This document shows positions 1-5,922 of a stretch of 7,690 nt of DNA, piece by piece (position 1 is the first letter of the stretch; each line of letters starts with the position of its first letter). The DNA lies in contig CACYBT010000213.1 in the NCBI GenBank assembly GCA_902772715.1, positions 1 to 7,690 on the forward strand. The letters are read 5' to 3'. The DNA is from an uncultured Succinivibrio sp. (GTDB lineage Bacteria > Pseudomonadota > Gammaproteobacteria > Enterobacterales > Succinivibrionaceae). The position numbers were made by a program, and so were the translations under genes. Under the pieces are notes generated by a model that was not told where the DNA came from, ran no database searches, and saw only the letters and a program-made list of their open reading frames with translations.

Positions 1-513
1 ATACAGGAAGAAGACGGCTTAATCAGAATCAATAATGAGGCCTTTCAGGAAGCAAACTCCAAAGCCGGAATCTTTGTCTGCGTATCTGACTGTATTGGTG
101 AAGGCAAACAGGCGTTTTACGGTTATAAGGACAGAAGGACTGTTGAAGACTGCTTTAATGATTTGAAGGTAAAGATGAGCTGTGACAGATTCAATACTTC
201 ATCTGAAGAAAGTCTGCCAGGAAAGTGCTTTGTTGAGTTTATTGCACTTAGCCTTCATATGAGAATTGAATACCTGCTAAGAAAGATGAAGGAAAATGGA
301 GTTAAGCTTCCTCATCATTCTGTACGAACAATTCTAAGGGATTTACAGGGAATAAAAACAGTCGAGTTCGGTGACGGGTATAGCGCAGTAAAGACAATAT
401 CCAAGACACAGAAGGAAACTTTAAAGCTGTTTCACGTACCTGAGCCTGTATCACAGTATAGGAAGGATATTGCTGTTCCAAACATGATTAAACATGCCCG
501 TAAGCCACATTAA
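1..513 (+). CDS. IS transposase, C-terminal part (IS4 superfamily, IS1634-like), cut by window edge
   Basis: The frame is open from the first base and stops at TAA 511-513, so 170 codons are visible and the N-terminus lies outside the window. Numbering from the first visible codon, Y42, R45, E49 and K56 have exactly the spacing Y-(2)-R-(3)-E-(6)-K, the signature around the catalytic glutamate of IS4-superfamily DDE transposases. E49 is the likely third acidic residue; the two catalytic aspartates would be upstream. The following region (CFVEFIALSLHMRIEYLL, then a block ending in SKTQKETLKLF) looks like the C-terminal tail of IS1634-type transposases, which are usually about 500-600 residues. 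The visible part has no frameshift or internal stop, so the copy may be intact. It reads towards the tRNA cluster, which runs in the opposite direction. I could not define the right terminal inverted repeat because the left end is not in the window. Transposase identity is firm; the IS1634 subfamily is a judgement. Confidence 0.85.
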   Translation: MQEEDGLIRINNEAFQEANSKAGIFVCVSDCIGEGKQAFYGYKDRRTVEDCFNDLKVKMSCDRFNTSSEESLPGKCFVEFIALSLHMRIEYLLRKMKENGVKLPHHSVRTILRDLQGIKTVEFGDGYSAVKTISKTQKETLKLFHVPEPVSQYRKDIAVPNMIKHARKPH

Positions 514-628
514 ATGCAAAATTTTTGAAAGCTAAATTACGAATGCACAAAAACTGGTACACAATTTTTGAAAAACTTGGGTTGAAAAACTTGAGCTTTG
601 AAAAAATTGGGATGAGAACAGTTTAGAA
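514..628. other. AT-rich spacer between transposase and tRNA cluster; probably contains the IS right end
   Basis: No coding region is visible. The IS right terminus and the 3' end of the tRNA transcript should both fall here, but neither can be fixed from one side. On the minus strand the sequence after the leucine tRNA CCA has several T tracts but no GC-rich hairpin, so I do not call an intrinsic terminator. Short repeats within it are listed separately. Confidence 0.5.
568..609. repeat. Three near-identical 12-bp direct repeats (TTGAAAAACTTG)
   Basis: TTGAAAAACTTG occurs exactly at 568-579 and 582-593, and with one mismatch (TTGAAAAAATTG) at 598-609, at periods of 14 and 16 bp. The shorter element AATTTTTGAAA recurs at about 519-530 and 563-574. 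They lie between the transposase gene and the tRNA cluster. They could be transposase-binding repeats near an IS end or simple AT-rich drift. Confidence 0.6.
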
Positions 629-718
629 TGGTGCCCGGGGTCGGAGTCGAACCGACACGGACGGATAAGGTCCGAGGGATTTTAAGTCCCTTGTGTCTAC
701 CAATTTCACCACCTGGGC
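629..718 (-). tRNA. leuZ: tRNA-Leu (UAA anticodon)
   Basis: Read on the minus strand this is a 90-nt class II tRNA with encoded CCA (629-631) and discriminator A73. The anticodon stem AGGGA/TCCCT encloses loop CTTAAAA, giving anticodon UAA. The long variable arm pairs CGGAC with GTCCG, as expected for leucine, and the T arm is GTCGG-TTCGACT-CCGAC. The acceptor stem GCCCAGG/CCCGGGC has one non-Watson-Crick position, A5 opposite C68. It is the third and last gene of the cluster, 15 nt after the cysteine tRNA. The gene symbol is taken from the matching E. coli order and anticodon. Confidence 0.95.
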
Positions 719-733
719 ATTCTTTTTTATCAG

Positions 734-807
734 TGGAGGCGCGTTTCAGAGTCGAACTGAACTCCCCGGATTTGCAATCCGCTGTATAACCGCTTTACTA
801 ACGCGCC
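734..807 (-). tRNA. cysT: tRNA-Cys (GCA anticodon)
   Basis: This is a 74-nt minus-strand tRNA with a perfect acceptor stem GGCGCGT/ACGCGCC, discriminator U73 and encoded CCA. The T arm is TTCAG-TTCGACT-CTGAA. The anticodon loop TTGCAAA gives GCA. The stem GCGGA/TCCGG has a G opposite G at its outermost pair (27-43), where E. coli has G-U. It starts only 4 nt after the end of the glycine tRNA, so the two must be cut from one precursor. Confidence 0.95.
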
Positions 808-811
808 GCAG

Positions 812-887
812 TGGAGCGGGAAACAAGGTTCGAACTCGCGACCCTAACCATGGCAAGGTTATGCTCTACCAACTGAGCTATTCCCGC
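812..887 (-). tRNA. glyW: tRNA-Gly (GCC anticodon)
   Basis: This is a 76-nt minus-strand tRNA and the first gene of the cluster. The acceptor stem GCGGGAA/TTCCCGC and anticodon stem TAACC/GGTTA are perfect; loop TTGCCAT gives anticodon GCC. The D arm is GCTC...GAGC. The T stem GCGAG/CTTGT contains two G-U pairs. Discriminator U73 and CCA are encoded. The Gly(GCC)-Cys(GCA)-Leu(UAA) order matches the glyW-cysT-leuZ operon of E. coli. Confidence 0.96.
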
Positions 888-901
888 ATCCGACCTCAGC
901 A

Positions 902-929
902 ATTATAAAGATAAAAAAACTTTTGTCAA
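902..929 (-). promoter_or_regulatory. Strong sigma-70 promoter of the tRNA cluster
   Basis: On the minus strand a perfect -35 box TTGACA (924-929) and a perfect -10 box TATAAT (902-907) are separated by 16 bp. Transcription should begin near 895, about 8 nt before the mature 5' end of the glycine tRNA (887). The discriminator (TGCTGAGG) is fairly G-rich, and the 50 bp upstream of the -35 (about 930-980) is almost pure A/T, like an UP element. Both are common in growth-rate-controlled stable RNA promoters; the regulation itself is inferred. Confidence 0.9.
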
Positions 930-1000
930 CAATAATTTATTTTAAAATGATATTTATTTGAAAAATATTAAAATATTCAAGAAATGCGGGAGAGATTTCA

Positions 1001-1060
1001 GCAGCAAGGTTGCGATTTATTCGGCAGAATAAAGCTGTCAATCCATAAGTCGTATGCTGC
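1001..1060. other. Potential stem-loop structure in the xseA upstream region
   Basis: A perfect 7-bp hairpin, TTTATTC (1016-1022) and GAATAAA (1027-1033) around loop GGCA, lies inside a wider pair GCAGCA (1001-1006) and TGCTGC (1055-1060). It is upstream of the proposed xseA -10 box, so it would not be in that transcript if the box is used. No function can be assigned. Confidence 0.35.
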
Positions 1061-1107
1061 AAAATGGTTTATGTTTTATTCATATTTCAGTCGTATATGC
1101 CATATTG

Positions 1108-1113
1108 TATAAT
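1108..1113 (+). promoter_or_regulatory. Candidate -10 box for xseA
   Basis: A perfect TATAAT lies about 50 nt before the xseA start. At the right distance upstream only poor -35 matches exist (ATTTCA at 1084-1089, 18-bp spacing). Transcription would start near 1120 and give a leader of about 44 nt. The octamer AGTCGTAT occurs at 1048-1055 and again at 1089-1096, flanking this region. Confidence 0.5.
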
Positions 1114-1163
1114 GGTTATATTGTTTTACGGCTTTATCCCAATTGCGGATTTAGGAACTGGAT

Positions 1164-2750
1164 ATGACTGCAGATAGTGTTGAGCCTATAGGTTATGTTG
1201 ATGAAAATGAGAATTTTTCATCAAAAGTTACTGTCACTGAAAGTACTTCTAATCTTCCGACTCCTGAGGCGTGGAGTGTTTCACAGTTTTTATGTGCTAC
1301 TTCCAACCATTTCAAAAGTATTGCTCCTTTTACGGTTTATGGTGAAATTTCTGAACTCAAGGAGCATGCGCATCTTTATTTTAAATTAAAGGATGAACAT
1401 GATGGCTCTACGGTCGACTGTGTAATGTGGGAAAGTGGAGCAAGGAGACTGTATTTTCGACCTAAAATCGGAGATAGAGTAGAAGTTGTCGGGCGTCTTT
1501 CTCTTTATACTAAAAATGGGGCTTTTAAGTTCAATATTATTCGTATGCGTCGTTTAGGACTTGGCACCATTCTTGAAAAACTGCAGTTTTTAAAAAATAA
1601 ACTTGAAGAACAGGGCTTTTTTAGCCGTGAAAAAAGAAAAATCCCGTCTTTTGTCAATACCGTTGGAGTTATTACCTCTCTTGAAGGCAAGGCTATACGT
1701 GATATTGTCACCACAATTAATCACCGTAACAACGGTGTTCATATTGTCATTTACAATGCGTTGGTACAGGGGGAGAATGCTAGAAAATCTCTGGTTGATG
1801 CCATTAGTTTTGCCAATGAACATGCTTACTGTGATGTGCTTATTATTGGGCGAGGCGGAGGTTCTGTAGAAGATCTTATGGCTTTTTCTGATGAAGAAGT
1901 GGTTAAGGCAGTAGCCTTAAGCAGTATTCCGATCATCAGCGCCGTGGGACATGAAACTGATCAGATGCTAACTGATTATGCAGCGGATGTAAGAGCCGCC
2001 ACGCCTACAAGAGCCGCTGAATTTGTAACTGCGGTGACAAAGAATGAAATTTATGCCTTACTTGAAAAAAAACGCGAGGAATTAACTGATGCTATTTTGC
2101 AGCACTATGATCTCCTGTGTTTTCATTTTGATAAAGTGTTAAAATCTTTTAAGGCTCATGATCCCTCTTTATTTGTAGATAAGCATAGTGAGCGGCTGTC
2201 TTTTCTTATGATGCGTTCCTATAAGGCGGTTGAAGGATATCTTTATCGTTATACTATTGATCTAAATGATATGAAGACCAGACTTTTATCTTCTGAGCCT
2301 TTGCAGATGATAGTCCATTATGATGTAAGGTTACGGGATAAAGTATTAAAACTTAATTCCGCTATAGGTGGCATCTTTAATAAAAGTCTTTTGAGACTTA
2401 ATTTCAGCGCACGCTTAGGCTATTTAGATTCACTGATAATTTCATTACAAACTGTCTATATGCAACGCTTGAGAAATTTGGTGTTACGCCTTGAAAAACT
2501 GGATTTTAATGAAAAACATAAAGCTTTATATACTAAGAGTCTGGTTCTTATTTCAAAACTTGAGGGGCTAAATCCTCTTAATATTCTAAAACGCGGTTAT
2601 ACCATAACTTTCGATGAAAACGGACAGATTATGGATGAAAGCAGGCTTGCGGAAAATACTCTCATGATAACAAGATTTTCTGGTTATGAAACCACTTCTA
2701 GAATTGTTGATGTAAAAAAATTGACAGTTGAAAATAGTAACAGTAAGTAA
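1164..2750 (+). CDS. xseA: Exodeoxyribonuclease VII large subunit XseA
   Basis: XseA assembles with several copies of XseB into exonuclease VII, a metal-independent cytoplasmic nuclease that degrades single-stranded DNA from both ends to oligonucleotides. The 528-residue product has an N-terminal OB-fold (about 37-132), then the catalytic domain with CDVLIIGRGGGSVEDL (223-238), SAVGHETD (259-266) and DYAADVRAATPTRAAE (271-286). A long helical, coiled-coil-prone region (about 290-465) follows, then the typical terminal element starting NPLNILKRGYTI (470). It is longer than the E. coli protein (about 456 residues), partly from an acidic, Ser/Thr-rich extension of roughly 35 residues before the usual start of homology (WSVSQF). 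The ATG at 1164 is chosen because AGGA at 1153-1156 lies 7 nt upstream; a later start would lose that site. xseB is not in the window. It heads a plus-strand unit with the next gene. Confidence 0.97.
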   Translation: MTADSVEPIGYVDENENFSSKVTVTESTSNLPTPEAWSVSQFLCATSNHFKSIAPFTVYGEISELKEHAHLYFKLKDEHDGSTVDCVMWESGARRLYFRPKIGDRVEVVGRLSLYTKNGAFKFNIIRMRRLGLGTILEKLQFLKNKLEEQGFFSREKRKIPSFVNTVGVITSLEGKAIRDIVTTINHRNNGVHIVIYNALVQGENARKSLVDAISFANEHAYCDVLIIGRGGGSVEDLMAFSDEEVVKAVALSSIPIISAVGHETDQMLTDYAADVRAATPTRAAEFVTAVTKNEIYALLEKKREELTDAILQHYDLLCFHFDKVLKSFKAHDPSLFVDKHSERLSFLMMRSYKAVEGYLYRYTIDLNDMKTRLLSSEPLQMIVHYDVRLRDKVLKLNSAIGGIFNKSLLRLNFSARLGYLDSLIISLQTVYMQRLRNLVLRLEKLDFNEKHKALYTKSLVLISKLEGLNPLNILKRGYTITFDENGQIMDESRLAENTLMITRFSGYETTSRIVDVKKLTVENSNSK

Positions 2751-2760
2751 AGGCGTTTTT

Positions 2761-3603
2761 ATGTTGAAATTTAACTCACTGTCGATACTTCTTTTATTCC
2801 CAATAGTCTCCTATTCCGCACCCGATGTTGATGATTTTCTTAAGCGTCAGAAAACCTATGAAGTGGTTGTAGACCATACCTATACCAAAAGTATCTTTCA
2901 TCTTCCCTATAAGTGTAAAGAAAAGGCATTTAATCACCTCTGCAGTTTTTATATAAATTATTATTCAAGTGATTTTGATAATCGTTTTACTGAGTATATT
3001 ACTGATAAGTTGGATGTGAATGATGAGAATGTAGAAATTTATTTTTCATCTGATGCTACACAGGAAATCTATCTTAATTTTGCGAATATCAAACCCATTA
3101 AAATTTTCTCAACATATGCTTCTGTAACCCAGAATTTTCATGGCGAAACGGTATCATTTACTCAAGTTTTTAATTCCAATTCTGAAAACTTTCATATTGT
3201 TGATTTTAATGATCTCTTTGAAAAGCCACAGTATGCCGCCACGATCTGTTCTAATATCATTTATGATACTTTTAAAAAGTATGGTTCGATGAATCTGTAT
3301 AAATTAACTGCCATGTATGAGGTACAACCTCGTAACTATATGTTACTGCCAGATGGATTAATGTTCTATATTTCAAAAGGTTTGGTGGCACCTGATGAGG
3401 TAGATTCACGCGTATTTATAAGTATTGATAAACTGTCTTTGGCCAATCCTCTGGAAAAATATTTTCCTTTTTTAAACAAGAAAAACACATTGCCGCCTCC
3501 ATCGCCTCCTACTCCTCTTAATAGTGAGCCTGGTAACATGAATGCCAATGATGATAGTGCAGAATCTAAGGCTAGGAATAGTAAAAAAAAGGCGCAGATA
3601 TAA
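2761..3603 (+). CDS. Probable exported protein, DUF4163/DUF3298 (RsiV/PdaC-like) type
   Basis: The ATG at 2761 gives 280 residues. It is preferred to an upstream in-frame TTG at 2728 because AAAGG (2749-2753) sits 7 nt before it and because the protein then begins with a classic signal peptide: MLK, a hydrophobic core, and a signal peptidase I site near residue 19-20 (SYS|AP or SYSA|PD). No lipobox cysteine is present, so a soluble periplasmic protein is likely. The mature part has three cysteines (C52, C61, C163); C52/C61 could form a disulfide. Residues about 120-227 (VSFTQVFN, then FNDLF, then LLPDGLMFYIS, then a segment ending FISIDKLS) resemble the DUF3298 fold found C-terminal in RsiV and in the N-terminal part of PdaC; I judge this by eye. 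The tail has a proline-rich stretch (244-254) and a charged, low-complexity end. It starts 10 bp after xseA and is probably co-transcribed. Function unknown; periplasmic binding of peptidoglycan or a protein ligand is only a guess. Confidence 0.8.
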   Translation: MLKFNSLSILLLFPIVSYSAPDVDDFLKRQKTYEVVVDHTYTKSIFHLPYKCKEKAFNHLCSFYINYYSSDFDNRFTEYITDKLDVNDENVEIYFSSDATQEIYLNFANIKPIKIFSTYASVTQNFHGETVSFTQVFNSNSENFHIVDFNDLFEKPQYAATICSNIIYDTFKKYGSMNLYKLTAMYEVQPRNYMLLPDGLMFYISKGLVAPDEVDSRVFISIDKLSLANPLEKYFPFLNKKNTLPPPSPPTPLNSEPGNMNANDDSAESKARNSKKKAQI

Positions 3604-3614
3604 ATAATGCGCCT
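3583..3614 (-). terminator. Intrinsic terminator of the cysK-symporter operon, inside the convergent gene
   Basis: On the minus strand a 7-bp stem AGGCGCA (3608-3614) / TGCGCCT (3590-3596) with an 11-nt loop runs directly into eight T residues (3583-3590). It begins 18 nt after the symporter stop codon (3633-3635). The hairpin spans the stop codon of the plus-strand exported-protein gene (3601-3603). Read on the plus strand it is not followed by a T tract, so it should act in one direction only; I see no intrinsic terminator for the plus-strand operon. Confidence 0.85.
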
Positions 3615-3632
3615 GCTTTGTAGAAGGGTGTT

Positions 3633-4916
3633 TTATGCTGGAAGCTCTTTTGGTAATTTATCCTTAAGTTCTTCGTTGACAATATTGGTTACACAAGAAT
3701 CAGACCAAACGTTCAGCGCGGTTTCAATCATATCAATAACTGCATATACCGGCAGAATAATACCCATTAAAGTAACAGGCACATTCATGGATGATACCAA
3801 AGATAGTGTCAGAAAATAGCATCCCATTGGTACGCCTGCGTTTCCTACAGCGGCAAAGGTGGCAATGAAGATCCATGTAATCAGGGTTGAAAAGCCGATT
3901 TCAATTCCGGCATTCTGCAGTAAATAAACTGAAGTCACAAGAATAAAGGCTGCACAGCCGTTCATGTTGATAGTGGTGCAGATTGGCAGCACAAAACGTG
4001 AAACTCTTTTGTCCACTCCTAGGTTATCTTCGGCAGAGGCAATTGTTACAGGCAAAGTTCCGGCGGATGATTTTGAGAATAATGCCACTGCCAATGCTGG
4101 CAGCATCCCTCTGGCAATTTTGAGAGGATTTAACTTGCGCAGTAATAAAATGGCAGGGAGAATAATAAACATCTGAATGAGATTTGAACTTATCACTACT
4201 CCAAAGTAAGCAACGATTCCCCCAAGAATAACTCCGGCTTCCAACTGTTCCACTAATTGTGCAGTAAAGGCAAATATACCTAATGGCAGAATTTTTATGA
4301 GCCAGTGAATAAGAATAAATAGTAATTCCTGAAAACCTGCAATTAAATTTAGGAGGGCATCCTTGTGCTTGGAATTAGGCATGGTTGCAATAGCAAGACC
4401 GAAGGCGGCTGCAACCATAAGAATTGAGAGCACATTTCCAACCACAAATGGCTGCAAAAGATTATTGGGAATTATGGAGAGAAAATGTTCAAGATACGAT
4501 AATTCCTTGAATTTTCCAACAGCCGCCGCTCCTTCTTCGGCCAGAGCTGTCGGTACATTGGCTGGGCTTACGATACTGAACATGATAGCGCCTAAAACAG
4601 CGGCTAAAATGGTTGTTAAAAGCGTATAGAATATGGTATGCAAAAAGATTGTGCCACCTTTGGATTCAGCAGACAGTTTTGACAGTGTCGAAATCAGAGA
4701 GATGGCAATAACTGGTACTGCTATAAAGGAAAACAATCTGGTAAATACACTGGCGATGAAGTTATAGATGGCGCTAACATCATCATTACCCATAAAACCT
4801 ACAAGAGCACCGAGAATAAGCGCCCCGGTGTAGAAAATGGCAGTTCTAAGTCTGCTTTTAGAATCAATAGAGGCGATTGCTGAATCGGAAGCCTCTTTTA
4901 CTCTGTTAAAAGTCAT
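3633..4916 (-). CDS. Amino acid/dicarboxylate:cation symporter, DAACS (SDF) family
   Basis: This 427-residue inner-membrane carrier belongs to the family of GltP, DctA, SstT and bacterial GltPh, which import substrates with Na+ or H+ by an elevator mechanism. Hydrophobic segments fill residues 25-400. The first re-entrant hairpin carries SKSSAGTLP (281-289), the TM7 motif is NMNG (317-320), the second hairpin has GVPMG (361-365), and TM8 has D395, E398, T399, N402 and D406. Aligned to GltPh, D394, T398, N401 and D405 are kept. R397, which binds the substrate side-chain carboxylate, is replaced by E398, and D312 of the NMD sodium-site motif is replaced by N319. As I recall, SstT has a similar ETALN sequence, so a neutral amino acid such as serine or threonine is a better guess than glutamate or C4-dicarboxylates. 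AGGA (RC of 4923-4926) lies 6 nt before the ATG. It follows cysK by 30 bp. Confidence 0.93.
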   Translation of the reverse strand: MTFNRVKEASDSAIASIDSKSRLRTAIFYTGALILGALVGFMGNDDVSAIYNFIASVFTRLFSFIAVPVIAISLISTLSKLSAESKGGTIFLHTIFYTLLTTILAAVLGAIMFSIVSPANVPTALAEEGAAAVGKFKELSYLEHFLSIIPNNLLQPFVVGNVLSILMVAAAFGLAIATMPNSKHKDALLNLIAGFQELLFILIHWLIKILPLGIFAFTAQLVEQLEAGVILGGIVAYFGVVISSNLIQMFIILPAILLLRKLNPLKIARGMLPALAVALFSKSSAGTLPVTIASAEDNLGVDKRVSRFVLPICTTINMNGCAAFILVTSVYLLQNAGIEIGFSTLITWIFIATFAAVGNAGVPMGCYFLTLSLVSSMNVPVTLMGIILPVYAVIDMIETALNVWSDSCVTNIVNEELKDKLPKELPA

Positions 4917-4946
4917 GTTATGTCCTAAGTAATAAAAATTTAAAAT

Positions 4947-5879
4947 TTAATCCTGATGGTATAATGGGGTAGACAGGTAGCGATCTCCACTATCAGGAAG
5001 AATTACCACAATGTTTTTGCCATTACTTTCCTCACGCTGTGCAATCTTTATAGCACCGGTAAGTGCCGCACCTGAAGATATTCCCACAAACAGTCCCTCT
5101 TTTTGTGCTAACAGTCTGCCGTTACTAAAGGCATCATCGTCAGAAACCTGAATAATCTCATCAACTACGCTACTATCATAGATAGTTGGAATAAAACCTG
5201 CCGAAATCCCCTGTATTTTATGGGCGCCAGGTTTATTTCCTGACAGTACACTTGAGGATGCAGCTTCTACAGCGATAATCTTTATCTTAGGATTTTTTCC
5301 CTTAAGGTATTTACCTACTCCGGAAATGGTACCGGCGCTTCCGACTGCAGAAATAACATAATCCACACTGCCGTCAGTATCCTCATAGATTTCAGGACCG
5401 GTAGTATTATAATGAGCTGTCGCATTGGCTGCATTATCAAATTGATGTGGCATAAAAGCATTCTTATTCTGCGCAATCAATTCCTCTGCCTTGGCAATAG
5501 CACCTTTCATCCCCTTGGCACCTTCGGTTAGCACAAGATCTGCCCCGTAGGCTTTTAAAATATTGCGTCTTTCCACGGACATAGTTTCAGGAAGAACAAG
5601 TGTGACTTTAAGACCAAGAACGGCACCAATCAGTGCAAGTCCGATTCCTGTATTGCCAGACGTAGGTTCAATAATTTTAGTATTTTCATTAATAATGCCT
5701 TCATCCAATGCTTTTTTGAGCATGCCATAGGCGGCACGATCCTTAACTGAACCCGATGGATTCATGGCCTCAAATTTTCCATAAATATTTGCTTTGAGTG
5801 AAAACATTTCCGTAATTTTTGATAATTCCACAAGTGGAGTTTTTCCAATCAGTTCAAGAGCATTTTTATATATCTTCAT
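4947..5879 (-). CDS. cysK: Cysteine synthase (O-acetylserine sulfhydrylase), CysK type
   Basis: CysK makes L-cysteine from O-acetylserine and sulfide with pyridoxal phosphate, in the cytoplasm. The 310-residue protein has all family landmarks: K46 in NPSGSVKDRAA forms the PLP Schiff base, TSGNTG (73-78) is the substrate loop, KIQGISAGFIP (221-231) is the usual active-site segment, GISSGAA (266-272) contacts the PLP ring region, and PDSGDRYLST (295-304) ends the fold. The PLP phosphate loop reads GSAGT (180-184) rather than the common GTGGT. NPSGSVKDR and the compact C-terminus differ from the E. coli enzyme (NPSFSVKCR, about 323 residues) and look more like CysK of Firmicutes and other bacteria, so lineage transfer is possible. 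The start is supported by TGAGGA (RC of 5888-5893), 8 nt upstream. It is the first gene of a unit with the symporter. A cystathionine beta-synthase-like role is less likely given the length and motifs. Confidence 0.95.
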   Translation of the reverse strand: MKIYKNALELIGKTPLVELSKITEMFSLKANIYGKFEAMNPSGSVKDRAAYGMLKKALDEGIINENTKIIEPTSGNTGIGLALIGAVLGLKVTLVLPETMSVERRNILKAYGADLVLTEGAKGMKGAIAKAEELIAQNKNAFMPHQFDNAANATAHYNTTGPEIYEDTDGSVDYVISAVGSAGTISGVGKYLKGKNPKIKIIAVEAASSSVLSGNKPGAHKIQGISAGFIPTIYDSSVVDEIIQVSDDDAFSNGRLLAQKEGLFVGISSGAALTGAIKIAQREESNGKNIVVILPDSGDRYLSTPLYHQD

Positions 5880-5922
5880 ATTCTATGTCCTCAAAAAAAT
5901 CAAAATTTAATTTAGTGGTTTG

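Noticed and set aside
1..513. Calling a complete insertion sequence
   Set aside because: The left end and most of the transposase are outside the window, so boundaries and target duplication cannot be seen.
568..609. CRISPR-like repeats
   Set aside because: Units are 12 bp with 2-4 bp between them, A/T-only in character, and no cas genes are present.
693..908. Plus-strand open frame of 71 codons
   Set aside because: It runs antisense through the three tRNA genes; the apparent protein is only the complement of tRNA sequence.
2721..2749. TTGACA at 2721-2726 as a promoter for the exported-protein gene
   Set aside because: The -35 is perfect, but at 17-bp spacing the -10 is TAAGTA, a poor match, and the gene is only 10 bp from xseA.
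2728..2760. Upstream TTG start for the exported-protein gene
   Set aside because: It overlaps xseA, lacks a ribosome binding site, and would add residues before an otherwise well-formed signal peptide that begins at ATG 2761.
3633..4916. Naming the symporter dctA or gltP
   Set aside because: The key arginine for carboxylate substrates is replaced by glutamate and NMDG by NMNG, so those names would mislead.
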